NCBI GenBank assembly: GCA_037975125.1
Contig: CM075862.1
Span: 14,541,125-14,605,124 of the forward strand
Direction: 5' to 3'
Source: Latrodectus hesperus
Taxonomy: Eukaryota; Arthropoda; Arachnida; Araneae; Theridiidae
DNA: 64,000 bases
A program made the translations under genes and the position numbers. Shown one piece after another: positions 12,035 through 23,794 of this stretch; position 1 is the first letter of the stretch; each line of letters starts with the position of its first letter. The notes under the pieces are model-generated. The model saw only the letters and a list, made by a program, of their open reading frames with translations, did not search any database and was not told the DNA's origin.

Positions 12035-12400
12035 ACTATAGTAAGTCCAAGCACAATCTGCTCAGATAAAGAATCCGCTTTGGGTTTTGCAGGTAATAGG
12101 TTCGATATCAAATCAATGCGCTAAAATGTTTTGACAACATACTTCCCCATAATCTAATTCTGAACTACACAGTAAGGCGTACCTTATCGTAATATACACA
12201 TATTGTAACATGCATCTAAATTTTGTTATAATCTAAGAGTTTAATTATAATCTATTATCTCTCTGCTTATATATAATATACATAGTATGAAAATTTGAAT
12301 TGGAACATGCCATCACAGGGATCGACCTCGCCACTTTAGTTTGATACGTAGACGTTGTTTATGTTTAGTCCCTTAGCCCAGCAGATATAGGAAAAGTAAT
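12035..12400. repeat. two weak tRNA-like segments
   Basis: At about 12035-12125 on the plus strand, CTGCTCAG followed by AGGTTCGATATC resembles A and B boxes. At about 12297-12395 on the minus strand, GGGCTAAGGGACT followed by GAGGTCGATCCC does likewise. Neither has a visible tail or target-site duplication. They may be old SINE heads. Confidence 0.3.
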
Positions 12401-13110
12401 CAATAAAATTTAGAAAAAATTTTGTTTATATGATAAAGATAAAAGAATGCAAATTGTTTAGGGAAATTTCTTTTTAGTTACATTTCCGGCTATCATGATG
12501 GAATGCGTGATGTGATTTTTCTTTTTTATGTTTCAGTCATAATACGCAGAACCTCGTTCTCAAATGTATTTCTCGTGATTGAGTGGCCTAAACTTTAGGG
12601 TGTCTCTCAGTTTCTTGCCAATTTGGCGCCATATTGTTAGCGATGTTGGTTTATTTCTGGCAACCTCAGCATTTTAGGCTTTCTGAATCTGGTTTTGGTA
12701 AGTCGATTTTGTATTTGTATTTTTTACTGTACACATTTCTATGGATTCATCGATAAAAATGATGTTTTTGAAAAAATATGTTATTTTTCCACTACCTCCG
12801 CTTATGATCCTAAAAAAATTGCATGTTTTTTTACGGAGAAGCGAAAATAATACAACGCAGATGCGATGATTTTATTGACTCACCATATTTTATTTTAAAT
12901 CTTATATATACCAATCGAATTTTTTGAACAGAAATGTGGTATTTTTAAAAGTATCACTGTTTCTGTCATTGGTCAAGTTTCAGCAGCGAATGTAAGAAAG
13001 GGACTGATTAAGCTTTTGTAAATTAGAATCTTCGTTTTTCTGCTAGTGAAGTTAGACTTCAAGTATTTTTTGATACCAAAAACACATCTGATTATATATA
13101 ATATACATAG
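12400..13110. other. intergenic, nothing recognised
   Basis: AT-rich DNA between the tRNA-like segments and the first long TIR element. A 20-base string around ATAATATACATAGTAT occurs here at the element border (about 13095-13113) and also near 12270-12289. No gene is seen. Confidence 0.4.
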
Positions 13111-16093
13111 TATTACATTAGAGTTGCCCAGATTTCAGTTTGAGCAACTCCCGTAGACTTAACATTACGTGACGTCACAGCTTAAAATTTGAGCAACTCG
13201 TTCTTTTCGTCCAATCAATGCTTGAGATTGCTTTCAGGTTTGCTGTAAGAAAATAATAGCTTTACTAGATTTAATAATAGATCCCTTTTTTGGCTAACAT
13301 TTTTAAGGTTGCCATATTTTACTCAGAAGGTGTCCACATTTCATAATGAATTCTTATTTGGGAATTTAATTTGTAGCCAAATTTTATTTACTATACGCCA
13401 TCTTGCTTCGTGTGAACCTTTACTTTTAAGATGGGGAAAGATAATCTTTGCCGACGGGAAAATCAATGCTAGTACATAAGTAACGCATTTTTGTGTGTAT
13501 AATTTATTCTTAAATAAAAAAGACTAAGAATTTGAAAGAAAAAATAATTTCAGATTGAAGTTTCAATTTAAACATAAAATTCTACAAACACCACACAAAA
13601 TTGTATATATTGTATTGTAAGATTTTCCTATACAAAAATAATTTCTTAACAACAATGTTTATAAAAAATCAATGATTAACTATTGATATATTAAAAAAAG
13701 AAACACAAATTACTATTTTAAAAGTTGAGGAAATGCACAAAAATTATATTTTTTTAAAAAAAATATGTATTAGTTGAGTTTTAATTTATAATTTACTTTT
13801 AAAATGAAAAAAATCAATTATTTCTCTTTTTTATTAAAGTAAATCTCAATTGTGGCATATTAAAATAAGATGCATTTTTAAACTAATTATTTATTACATT
13901 TAAACAAAAACACCACAAAAAAGCAGAGATTCTTTACACTATCTTTATTTACATGCAGTTTCTTAAACTATAATCTGCAATAAAATGACAAGTATATTTT
14001 GAATGAATATATACTTATATTTTTAAGTTTTGTGGGAAAAAAATGAAGAAAAGAAATAATTAATAGCATTTTGTGATGACATTATATGAATAGTTTGTTT
14101 CATATTACATTTTCAAATTGAAAAAAATGTTAAGAAATTTGTATGAAACCAAAAGAATGAAGTTCTATTTAGCCTCATAGCTGATAATCTTGCAATAGAA
14201 GGTCATGGTGAGGCATTTGAATATTTACAGTGAATTTTCTTGTAGGAAGAGTGCACATAAGTTGTGGGTCATATTCATTTATTGCACTTGTTATTGCCCA
14301 TTGTAAAACTCTCAAGCACTTGATAGACATGTATGGAGAAAGCTTATCTATAAGACACTCATCTCTAATTGTTCAGTAGTGACTGCAATTAGTCTTTATT
14401 GTTCATTTCAATGATTAGTTAATTGCTTTATACATTGGAAGTTAATATTTCTCTATATTAACTATGATGTGAATTAAATTATTTTGCAAATATAGCAATC
14501 ATCTATATTTTTTATACTTACTTTCACATTATTTGTTTTTACATTGCAAATAGGAACAAATACAAGATTTCTATTTTAATCAAATATTGATTTAATTTCA
14601 TTATTAAAATTTTTGTAACTTGGTGAGAATTTATACAAATACAAGATTTCTATTTCATATCTTGTAACAGCACTTGTATTGCAAAAACTTCATATCTTGT
14701 AAATAATGTAGTTGCAGCTAGAAAAAGGCTTAATGATTTTTCTCACTCGTTATTCTCCTAATTATTTAACATTCTAAGCACTCATTTTACCCACAGCCCT
14801 TTTTAAATTTGATTTTAACTAGCTTTACTATAATCTATAATATATTAAAAATGCTTCATCATAAAAAATAATTGAAAAAAGGCTTGATATTATTAAAATT
14901 TTATATTGATTTATATTAATTTAATACACAATATATACAGGAATAATATCTTGATGTTTATTTAAATATAAATTTTTGCTTACATTAAAATCATTTCACT
15001 CTATTTTATTATATTCACTCCAGTATTTTCATCATTATAGGAATTTATTTTTAAGTCTAATTTACATACTGTTAAAAGCAAATGGAGTTGTAAGATAGCA
15101 ACATATTTTGCGTGAGTAAATGAACATTATGTAAGTGTGTTCAAGGGAAAAAATGTATAAAAGAATTAAATTATATGCAGAATAATGAAATCATATAAAT
15201 ACGTATTTGTAAATAATAAACCAAAATGCTTGTACCTTCAACATTTAATTATAATGCATTAATTTGCTAAAAAGAAAAACAGGAAACTAATGTAATGAAA
15301 ATAAAAGTAAAATTAACACAAAATATTTTATATGGCATACTTATTTCTACTGAAGTTTAAGTTTAAATGTGCAAATGTTAGTTTAACACAAACTGTAAAC
15401 ATTGTAAAATGACAAAATAGTCTCATGTATTGAATAACTAACAAAACTTTAAATGAAATTAATGTTTGAAAACTCAGTAAATTTAATAAATATTGAAGTT
15501 GGAACACTTCTCATCTACTTTGCTGAAGAAATTAAAAACAATTTTAAATATCTGAATTTTTAACTATCTATTAAATTTATTAAGTGTTTCATCTATAATA
15601 TTGAAAAAGTATACAATAAAGACAAAAAATTTTTTAATCTTCATCAAATGAGTTTATTAAGTTGATTATTTCTAACTGAAGATTATTTCTTTTTTGTTTG
15701 TTTTTAATACCGGCAATTCTGCTGGATTGAAATATAATACAATAATTAAAACCAATCACTTATTTCCATGTTATTACTTCCACTTGGCGAAAAAAAGACA
15801 AAACATGATCCGTGTTTAAAATCATTGGCGATATGAATTGCTCGAGTTGCTGCTGCATGCACAAAAAAGTTGCTCATTCTCGGCAACTTATAACGCCAAT
15901 AATTTTCATTTGGCATGAAACTTGGCGAAAACAAAATGATTTACAAATTTCAACTGCGCAGCTGTGAAAATAATCTGTAATATTATTGGACGGATAGAAC
16001 GAGTTGCTCAAATTTTTAGCTGTGACGTCACGTAATGTTAAGTCTACGGGAGTTGCTCAAACTGAAATCTGGGCAACTCTAATGTAATAGGGG
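13111..16093 (+). mobile_element. unclassified long TIR DNA element, copy A (non-coding)
   Basis: About 3.0 kb bounded by inverted repeats at 13111-13215 and 15985-16089, which match over about 105 bases with a few differences. The repeat reads TATTACATTAGAGTTGCCC, then two GAGCAACTC boxes that flank ACGTGACGTCAC, then CGTCCAAT. The right end continues to AGGGG, and the lone copy at 8268 suggests CCCC is the true terminus. The interior is AT-rich; I find no transposase. A minus-strand frame at 15746-15934 is retained in copy B but resembles no known protein. It is probably a non-autonomous derivative; superfamily unknown because no target-site duplication could be defined. Confidence 0.75.
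15985..16089 (-). repeat. right terminal inverted repeat of copy A
   Basis: Reverse complement of the left terminal repeat at 13111-13215. It includes the perfect palindrome GTGACGTCAC and the two GAGTTGCTC boxes. The same sequence recurs at about 24833-24937 as the right end of copy B. Confidence 0.85.
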
Positions 16094-17768
16094 CTTTAGA
16101 GTTGCCCAGATTTCAGTTTGAGCAACTCCCGTAGACTTAACATTACGTGACGTCACAGGTTAAAATTTGAGCAACTCGTTCTCTTCGTCCAATGAATGCT
16201 TGAGATTTCTTTCAGGTTTGCTGTAAGAAAATAACAGCTTTACTAGATTTAATAATAGATCCCTTTTTTGGCTAACATTTTTAAGGTTGCCATATTTTAC
16301 TCAGAGGGTGTCCACATTTCATAATGAATTCTAATTTGGGAATTTAATTTGTAGCCAAATTTTATTTACTCTACACCATCTTGCTTCATGTGAACCTTTA
16401 CTCTTAAGATGGGGAAAGATAATCTCTGCCGACGTGAAAATCAATGCTAATACATAAGTAACACATTTTTATGTGTATAATTTATTCTTAAATAAAAAGA
16501 CTAAGAATTTGAAACAAAAAATAATTTCAGATTGAAGCTTCAATTTAAACATGAAATTCTACAAACACCACACAAAATTGTATATATTGTATTGTAAGGT
16601 TTTCCTATACAAAAATAATTTCTTAACAACAATGTTTATAAATAATTAATGATTAACTATTGATGTATTAAAAAAAGAAACTCAAATTACTATTTTAAAA
16701 GTTGAGGAAATGCACAAAAATTATATCTTTTAAAAAAATATATATTAGTTATGAATTTTAATTTATAATTTATTTTTAAAATGAAAAAATCAATTATTTC
16801 TCTTTTTTATTAAAGTAAATATTGGGGCATATTAAAATAAGATGCATTTTTAAATCTAATTATTTATTACATTTAAACAAACACACCACATAAAAGCAGA
16901 GATTCTTTATACTATCTTTATTTACATGCAGTTTCTTAAACTATAATCTGCAATAAAATGACAAGCATATTTTGAATGAATATATATATTTTTAAGTTTT
17001 GTGGGAAAAAATGAAGAAAAGAAATAATTGATAGCATTTTGTGATGACATTATATGAATAGTTTGTTTCATATTACATTTTCAAATTGAAAAAAATGTTA
17101 TGAAATTTGTATGAAACTAAAAGAATGAAGTGCTATTTAGCCTCATAGCTGATAATCTTGCAATTGAAGGTCATGGTGAGGCATTTGAATACCTACAGTG
17201 AATTTTATTTTAGGAAGAGTTCACATAAGTTGTGGGTCATATTCATTTATTGTACTTGTTATTGCTCATTGTAAAACTCTTAAGCACTCGATGATAGGCG
17301 TGTATGGAGAAAGCTCATCTATATGACACTCATCTCTAATTGTTCAGTAGTGACTGCAATTAGTCTTTATTGTTCATTTCAATGATTAGTTAATTGCTTT
17401 ACAATGAAAGTCAAAATACTCTCTATATTGACCATGATGTGAATTAAATTATTTTGCAAATATAGCAATCATCTAAATTTTTTATACTTTCACATTATTC
17501 GTATTTACATCGCAAATAGGAACAAATACAAGATTTCTATTTTAATCAAATATTGTATTTAATTTCATTATTAAAATTGTAACTTTTTAACACATAAAAT
17601 TGTAACACAGCCCTTTTTAAATTTGATTTTTAACTAGTTTTATACTGTAATATGTTAAAAATGCTTCATCATAAAAACAATTGAAAAAGGCTTTTAATTA
17701 TTAAAATTTTATATTGATTTATATCAATTTAATAAACAATATATACAGGAATAATATTTTAATGTTTA

Positions 17769-17985
17769 TGTTTAGTGTATAGCTCTGGTATATGAATAAG
17801 TGGACTGTAAAACTTAAACAAAACAAAAACTCTTTATTTTTCGTAACTTCACCTCTCTCATTTTACAACTGCCCTCCTCCAAGGCCGTAGCTCGACTCCT
17901 GGTCTCACAGTTTTTTCAGTGTGTGTATATTTTTTTCCATAAACAAAGATGGCGCTGCTCTCACAGCGCTTATGGGTACGGAACA
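17769..17985 (-). repeat. 3' LTR of the BEL element
   Basis: On the minus strand it starts TGTTCCGTACCC and ends CTAAACA, the expected TG...CA. Its partner lies at 23577-23794. A purine-rich stretch (GTGGGGCGGAA on the minus strand, 17986-17996) sits immediately upstream as the polypurine tract. Confidence 0.95.
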
Positions 17986-18144
17986 TTCCGCCCCACGTTG
18001 CAATGTTACATTCAACCAATGAACATATAAATAATTTAAAAAAAACTTACGCACATAATTAATATAAACATTATATAAACACAAAAACCCAAAAATTAAT
18101 ATAAACACAAATTATTAAAGGTAATACATAAAATATAATAACAA

Positions 18145-21100
18145 TTATATACTAATAGGTAAAATACAAATTTTTGAAATGGGTCTTTTGAAAATTCCTG
18201 AAGAAGTTTTTATTTTAACAACTCTGACCCGTTTGTCATCGCCCAGATAGAGTTGCACTATTCTACCTAATGACCATTTTTGAGGAGGTAGATTTTCATC
18301 TTTGATGAGCACTATCTCATTGATTTTAACATTTTCTTTCTCAATTCTCCATTTGGACCTCTGTTGTAAATTGTTAAGATATTGCACCTGCCATTTCTTC
18401 CAAAAAATTTGAATAATTTTTGTTAATTTCTTCCAGTTACTCAATTTATTTTCATTAATGTCAATTAAATTAGGTTCAACAATAGCATTTAAAGGTCTAC
18501 CAATTAGGAAGTGAGCAGGTGTTAATACATCATACACATCAGTATCTGAGGACAGAGGTACAAGCGGTCTGGAGTTAAGAATACCCTCTATCTGAGTAAT
18601 GACAGTTAAAAACTCTTCATAATTAAGTTTAGCATTGAAACACACTCTAGTAAAATGAAATTTAAATATTTTCACACCACTCTCCCACAAACCACCAAAG
18701 TTGGGGGCTCTAGGAGGAAGAAAATGCCAATCAATTCCCTCTGTTGAAAGATAATTTGCAAGTTTCTCATCTGGTTTTAAAACTAAATGGTGCAGTCTGG
18801 ACAATTCTTTATTTGCACCTATAAAATTTGTTGCATTATCGGAATATAGTTTTGAACATATGCCTCTACGAGCAACAAATCTCTTTAAACAGGCAATGAA
18901 AGCTTCTGATGTTAAATCTGTTACCATTTCAAGATGAATGGCTTTGGTAACCAAACATATAAAAATACATACATATACTTTGTGCAAGACACCTTTTCTT
19001 TGATGTTTATATTTAATATTAAATGGTCCACAGAAATCAACTCCTGAGCAATTAAATGGGAAATTTGGAGTAACTCTCTCTTTAGGCAAATCACCCATTA
19101 ATTGCTCAACTCCTATAGGTTTAACTTTAAAACATGTAATACAATCATGCACAATTTTTCGACACGTTGTTTTACCTTGTATAGGCCAAAATTTTTGTCT
19201 GACATAATTCAGCAAAGCAGTTGGCCCTAAATGAAAATATCGCTTATGATACATTTCTATAATGATTTTTGTGAGCTTATGGCCCTTTGGAAGAATAATA
19301 GGAAATTTACTATTGAAATTTATACTTGCATTTTTTATCCTACCATTTACTCTTAATAATCCATCCTGATCTAAAAAGGGGCATAAACATTTTATCTTAC
19401 TTTTATCAGGTACTGGTTTTTGTTGACCTAAACATTTCATTTCGGATGGGAATTCTAGTCTCTGAACCTCTTTTACTAAGAATTTTTCTGCTACCTTGAT
19501 TTCTTCAGTTGACAATTCTCCTATCCTCCTTTTAGTAGAGCTCTTTAAGTTGTATAGGAATCTGAAAATATAACTTACAACATGCAAAATTTTAGTATAA
19601 TTATTACTAATGTTGAGTAAGTCAGAAATAAAGGAATTTGAAGTTAAAGTCAACACAGATGAGTCATTTTGAGGCATATTTCTCAGTTCAGAGGTAAACT
19701 CATCTTGTATCACTAATGCAGGAATTTCTCGGTTGGGATAGTCTTCTTCAGCAAGGAAACTTGGGCCGTTAAACCAAAGTTCACTTTCAATAAGTTTATT
19801 AGGTTCCATTCCTCTCGAGATAAGGTCAGCAGGATTGTCCCTCGATGACACGTGGCGCCACTGATGAATCTCTGTCAAGTCCTGTATTAGAGTAACTCGG
19901 TTGGCAACAAACGTCTTCAGCAGGTAAGGCTCCTTCCGGATCCACGAAAGAGTTATCATGGAATCACTCCACAAATAGATGTTCTTACTGCATTCCTTAA
20001 GCTTTAAGGCATCTTTAACTTTTGTAATCAGCTTCGCTAAGAGAACTGCTGCACACAGTTCCAACCTCGGGATTGTAACTCTCTTAAGGGGTGCCACTCG
20101 TGATTTGCTACAAACCAAAGTCACTTCAGAATCTCCAGCCTCAGATGTTGATTTGCAATAGATGACACATCCATACGCAGACTCAGATGCATCCGCAAAT
20201 CCATGGAGCTCAATGTGCATTGATTTGTCTATCAATATGCATCGTTTAAATTTAACATTGTTGATCGTTGGCAAAGTTTCAATAAAGTTCTGCCATTGCT
20301 GTGCTTCCATTGCAGGAAGGGCATCACTCCACTCTAGATTTAAACACCAAAGTTTTTGCAAGAAAATCTTGGCTTTAGTTATCACTGGACCCAAGAGGCC
20401 AAGGGGATCAAAAGTTCTTGCAATTGTAGAAAGCACTGATCTTTTCGTTGGGGGAATTGCACTCTCAAGATGTATTTGAAAGGTGAAATGATCTGTGCTG
20501 TGTCTCCACAGAACTCCTAACGCCTTTGTCTCTTCCTGGAAATTGTACTCATTATCAGAGCCTGTCTTCAATTCCGAATGATTACTACACCACTTGTGTA
20601 GCGTCATTCCTCCACTCCTTAGGATATACTCCAGTTCAGTTTGAAGCTGTTTGGTTTCAGTTATAGTGGCAGCACCACTAAGCACATCGTCCATGTAGAA
20701 GTCGCTCTCTAAGACGGGTGATGCTAGGGGGTACTTCTCTTTTTCATCTGTTGATAGCTGAAAAAGCACTCTAGTTGCAAGGTATGGTGCACTAACTGTG
20801 CCATACGTAACTGTTTTGAGCTCATAAGTTTTAACTGGTTCATCCACTCCCCCTCTCCAAAGAATTCTCAAAAGTTTAGTTTGATTAGGATCAATTAAAA
20901 CCATTCTATACATTTGTTTAATATCTGCTACAAAGGCATAAATATGTTTACGAAACCTCACCATTATTGAAAAAAGATCCTCTTGTAAAGTACCACCATT
21001 AAATTGTAAGGAATTAAGTGAATTTCCTAAAGTTGTTTGAGAAGATGCGTTAAATACTACGCGAAGTTTTGTAGAACTTTTATCAGGGCGATAAATACCT

Positions 21101-21306
21101 AAATGGGGTATATAATACGTTCCTACTTCTTCCTTACAATCTGGAATTTCTGTCATGTGACCCAATTTCTCATACTCGCTTAAAAATTCCTTATATAATT
21201 TTAAATATTCAGGCTCTCTTAAAAAACGATTCCATAATGAATTTAATTTTTTTAATGCAATTTCTTTTGATTTACCTAAACACATTGGGTCTTCTTTTAA
21301 TGGCAT
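18145..21306 (-). CDS. pol: BEL/Pao Pol: reverse transcriptase, RNase H, integrase
   Basis: 1053 residues from the first methionine, but the same frame stays open upstream to about 21480, so the methionine is probably not the real start. Reverse transcriptase: VVFNASSQ at residues 83-90 and catalytic YMDD at 204-207. RNase H: HGFADASESAYG near 368-379 with the acidic residue in FAD. Integrase zinc site: histidines near 687 and 692 and cysteines 715/722/725; catalytic core Asp757 (VDFCG), Asp823 (YSDN) and Glu875 (LWESG). A C-terminal domain typical of BEL integrases (about 950-1050) closes the protein. These enzymes copy the RNA into DNA and insert it. No internal stop is present. It should be fused in frame to the gag-protease part; the join is interrupted at 21482-21486. 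Confidence 0.93.
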   Translation of the reverse strand: MPLKEDPMCLGKSKEIALKKLNSLWNRFLREPEYLKLYKEFLSEYEKLGHMTEIPDCKEEVGTYYIPHLGIYRPDKSSTKLRVVFNASSQTTLGNSLNSLQFNGGTLQEDLFSIMVRFRKHIYAFVADIKQMYRMVLIDPNQTKLLRILWRGGVDEPVKTYELKTVTYGTVSAPYLATRVLFQLSTDEKEKYPLASPVLESDFYMDDVLSGAATITETKQLQTELEYILRSGGMTLHKWCSNHSELKTGSDNEYNFQEETKALGVLWRHSTDHFTFQIHLESAIPPTKRSVLSTIARTFDPLGLLGPVITKAKIFLQKLWCLNLEWSDALPAMEAQQWQNFIETLPTINNVKFKRCILIDKSMHIELHGFADASESAYGCVIYCKSTSEAGDSEVTLVCSKSRVAPLKRVTIPRLELCAAVLLAKLITKVKDALKLKECSKNIYLWSDSMITLSWIRKEPYLLKTFVANRVTLIQDLTEIHQWRHVSSRDNPADLISRGMEPNKLIESELWFNGPSFLAEEDYPNREIPALVIQDEFTSELRNMPQNDSSVLTLTSNSFISDLLNISNNYTKILHVVSYIFRFLYNLKSSTKRRIGELSTEEIKVAEKFLVKEVQRLEFPSEMKCLGQQKPVPDKSKIKCLCPFLDQDGLLRVNGRIKNASINFNSKFPIILPKGHKLTKIIIEMYHKRYFHLGPTALLNYVRQKFWPIQGKTTCRKIVHDCITCFKVKPIGVEQLMGDLPKERVTPNFPFNCSGVDFCGPFNIKYKHQRKGVLHKVYVCIFICLVTKAIHLEMVTDLTSEAFIACLKRFVARRGICSKLYSDNATNFIGANKELSRLHHLVLKPDEKLANYLSTEGIDWHFLPPRAPNFGGLWESGVKIFKFHFTRVCFNAKLNYEEFLTVITQIEGILNSRPLVPLSSDTDVYDVLTPAHFLIGRPLNAIVEPNLIDINENKLSNWKKLTKIIQIFWKKWQVQYLNNLQQRSKWRIEKENVKINEIVLIKDENLPPQKWSLGRIVQLYLGDDKRVRVVKIKTSSGIFKRPISKICILPISI

Positions 21307-21428
21307 TTTAACTATATATCTCCCTGTACTGTCTCTCTTAACATTTGTTTTGAAATGTTCTTCACATATTATTGCTTCTTTATTTTTAGAAATTTTAGTT
21401 TCAACATTTTCTATCTCCCAAAATCTCT

Positions 21429-23333
21429 CTATTGCTTCATGTAAAGCAGTATTATCTTTAATAAATCCGCAATGTACTTTTCCCCCATTGCAGTGGGTAA
21501 GCTTCCACTAACTACATAACCAAAAACGGTATTTTGAAGAACCAAATCACTATTTACAGGAAAAATCTGATCTGGACGTAATAATTCGTAAAATATTTCA
21601 GCGCCTAAAAGTAAATCTATGCATCCTGGTTTATTGAAGTTTTCATCTGCTAATTTTACATGTTTTAACTCTGGTACATTAACTTTAAGCATCTTTGACG
21701 GCATGAAATCAGTAATTTTAGAAACAACTAAAAATTCTAACTCTTTTTTAAAATTTCCCTCTAAATTAGAAATTGTAGTTTTAGCAACCGATTTAATTGT
21801 TGTGCATGTATCACCTATACCACAAACTGTCAAATTTGTTTTATTTCGCTTTAAGCCTAAACTATTTGCACAATCAGTCGTTATATAATTATTCATTGAG
21901 CCTTGATCTAAAATCGCACGCGCTCTGTAAAAATTTCCTCCATGATCTCTTAGCAAGCAGTTTACCGTACTAAGCAAAACAGTTTTTGACAGATTTACGA
22001 CTCGAGTAGAAAGAACTGGGTTGTTTTGGTTAGAAGGGAAGATCGGGGCAAGTGGGGAAAGTGAAGACTCTTCACGGGGGGCTGATAAGGGTCGGTTAAC
22101 GCTTTCACTTTGTGCAGGTGGTAACTCCTCAGTTCTCGGAAAATGCAAAGAGCAATGATGCCGCCTTTTGACTCCCTCTCTTTGACATAAATAACATGAA
22201 AACCGCGATTTGCAGTTACTTACTTGGTGTTTACCAAGGCAGTTAAAGCAATAATTATTTTTCTTAACTATCTCTACTCTATCAGAAATAGGCAAATCCA
22301 TATAATTTTTGCATTTATATAAAGGATGATTTTCCGAACAAAGGAGACATTTTGAATTCTTAAAATCGGAGAAAAACACTCTAGAAGTATTTCTTTGATT
22401 TGCGGGGTGTGTTTTCGGATTCACTAGTTTATTTTCTACCGTTAGCGGTTTCCCTCGGGATACATAAAATAAATCAATTTCTTTTGCTAATTTTATGGGT
22501 TCAAACCAAGTATCTGACTGTCTAATACTGATATGAGCAGCGGTTTCTCTATCTATTGTTTGAAATAATTTATCAGATACAATTAATTGTTTTAATTTCG
22601 CAAAATCAGCCACTTTTCTCAATTTTAAGTAGTAATCGAAACTTGTTGTTAAGCGCGAAGCGAACTGGACATGAGTTTCATTTGGGTGTCTTGTTGTTTT
22701 TCTGAATTGCTCTAAACATGATTGTGGTGTGGGCTCAAATTCTCTGAGAATAATTTCTTTAACTTTTTCATAATTATTTAATTCCTCGTCGCCTATGTAA
22801 GTAATTACATTTGATGCTTTTTCACCGAGCAAATTTAAAAGAATCTCTGATTTAAATTTATTTGAAACATTTTTTGTTACAAATGCTCTCTCCAAAGAAG
22901 TAAAAAATAGATTCCAGCCTTCTGGTTTACTCGGTATTTTAATTGTTAATGTTTTAATGCTTTTTATTAAGGAATCTAAAGAGTTGCAGTCTTCCGTTTT
23001 ATTTTCTGAATTAGTTTCAACAATTTTTGCATCTACTCTCAAGCGTGTTAATTCTAATTCAGCTTTCATTCTCTCTAATTTTATTTGCTCTAATTGCAAC
23101 TCTGTTTGCTTATTTTTCTCAATTGTCTCTAATTCTAGTAAACGGTTCTCTTTTATAGATTTTAAGAGATCAGCTACATATTCTGGCTCATTTTTAAACG
23201 TGACATTATTCTTTATAATGTTCGTTAACTCTACAATTGTCATTTTATCAGTAATGACCTCTCCTAACTCTGTAGCCGCAATTTGCAAATCAATTTTATT
23301 CACGTTTTTAAACATTTTGAAAACGAAACTCAA
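21429..23333 (-). CDS. gag: BEL/Pao Gag and aspartic protease
   Basis: 634 residues; the second methionine (residue 7) is an equally likely start. Residues 55-105 form a charged, leucine-rich coiled coil. Residues 120-300 match the gag core common in BEL elements (DUF1759-like). Zinc knuckles follow at about 329-341 (CLLCSENHPLYKC), 362-374 and 380-394. The protease active site is DQGS at 476-479. Gag packages the RNA and the protease cleaves the polyprotein. The frame ends about 15 residues after the run of five G (minus strand) at 21482-21486, where the pol frame takes over at -1. BEL elements normally encode one continuous polyprotein, so this looks like a one-base loss, although a frameshift mechanism is not excluded. 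Confidence 0.9.
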   Translation of the reverse strand: MSFVFKMFKNVNKIDLQIAATELGEVITDKMTIVELTNIIKNNVTFKNEPEYVADLLKSIKENRLLELETIEKNKQTELQLEQIKLERMKAELELTRLRVDAKIVETNSENKTEDCNSLDSLIKSIKTLTIKIPSKPEGWNLFFTSLERAFVTKNVSNKFKSEILLNLLGEKASNVITYIGDEELNNYEKVKEIILREFEPTPQSCLEQFRKTTRHPNETHVQFASRLTTSFDYYLKLRKVADFAKLKQLIVSDKLFQTIDRETAAHISIRQSDTWFEPIKLAKEIDLFYVSRGKPLTVENKLVNPKTHPANQRNTSRVFFSDFKNSKCLLCSENHPLYKCKNYMDLPISDRVEIVKKNNYCFNCLGKHQVSNCKSRFSCYLCQREGVKRRHHCSLHFPRTEELPPAQSESVNRPLSAPREESSLSPLAPIFPSNQNNPVLSTRVVNLSKTVLLSTVNCLLRDHGGNFYRARAILDQGSMNNYITTDCANSLGLKRNKTNLTVCGIGDTCTTIKSVAKTTISNLEGNFKKELEFLVVSKITDFMPSKMLKVNVPELKHVKLADENFNKPGCIDLLLGAEIFYELLRPDQIFPVNSDLVLQNTVFGYVVSGSLPTAMGEKYIADLLKIILLYMKQ

Positions 23334-23556
23334 AACTCAATTTTTAAATTTATATATAATTAAGTTAATTAACAACACAAATTATAAACATAGTTATTAA
23401 GCTCAACAAAATAAAATTCGAACTGATAATATAAATTATCTCATGGGAGTGAATGACCAAAAAAGCTCAAGCACATACCTCAAGCAACTGATATCGCTCT
23501 CAAAGACAGTTGGCACTCATTCTCGCACTCGTTGTAGGCAATATCTCCTCAAAAAA

Positions 23557-23574
23557 CTCCGGCGAAGGGGACCA
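23557..23574 (-). promoter_or_regulatory. BEL primer binding site
   Basis: Two bases inside the 5' LTR the minus strand reads TGGTCCCCTTCGCCGGAG. The leading TGG pairs with the universal tRNA CCA end, and the rest should pair with a tRNA acceptor stem. I could not name the tRNA with certainty. Confidence 0.7.
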
Positions 23575-23576
23575 GA

Positions 23577-23794
23577 TGTTTTAGTGTGTAGCTCTGGTAT
23601 ATGAATAAGTGGACTGTAAAATTTAAACAAAACAAAAACTCTTTATTTTTCGTAACTTCACCTCTCTCATTTTACAACTGCCCTCCTCCAAGGCCGTAGC
23701 TCGACTCCTGGTCTCACAGTTTTTTCAGTGTGTGTATGTTTTTTTCCATAAACAAAGATGGCGCTGCTCTCACAGCGCTTATGGGTACGGAACA
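23577..23794 (-). repeat. 5' LTR of the BEL element
   Basis: 218-bp partner of the LTR at 17769-17985, starting TGTTCC and ending AAAACA on the minus strand. It should contain the element's promoter. Confidence 0.95.

Larger units (their letters stand above)
17769..23794 (-). mobile_element. BEL/Pao LTR retrotransposon, near-intact, with 5-bp target-site duplication
   Basis: A 6.0-kb element on the minus strand. Two nearly identical LTRs (217 and 218 bp) bound it and the target-site duplication GTTTA flanks it at 17764-17768 and 23795-23799. Internal order on the minus strand is LTR, primer binding site, gag-protease frame, reverse transcriptase, RNase H, integrase, purine-rich tract, LTR. 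By eye the LTRs differ at three bases and one indel, indicating a fairly recent insertion. It inserted into copy B of the unclassified TIR element. One apparent one-base frame shift between the two large frames is its only visible defect. Confidence 0.95.

Noticed and set aside
15746..15934. Conserved minus-strand ORF shared by both long TIR copies (also 24608-24859)
   Set aside because: The shared reading is explained by duplication of the element; the two frames end differently and match no transposase motif known to me.
21480..21490. Programmed -1 frameshift as an established feature of the BEL element
   Set aside because: The local sequence does not form a standard slippery heptamer in the gag frame; a one-base loss or homopolymer error is simpler.
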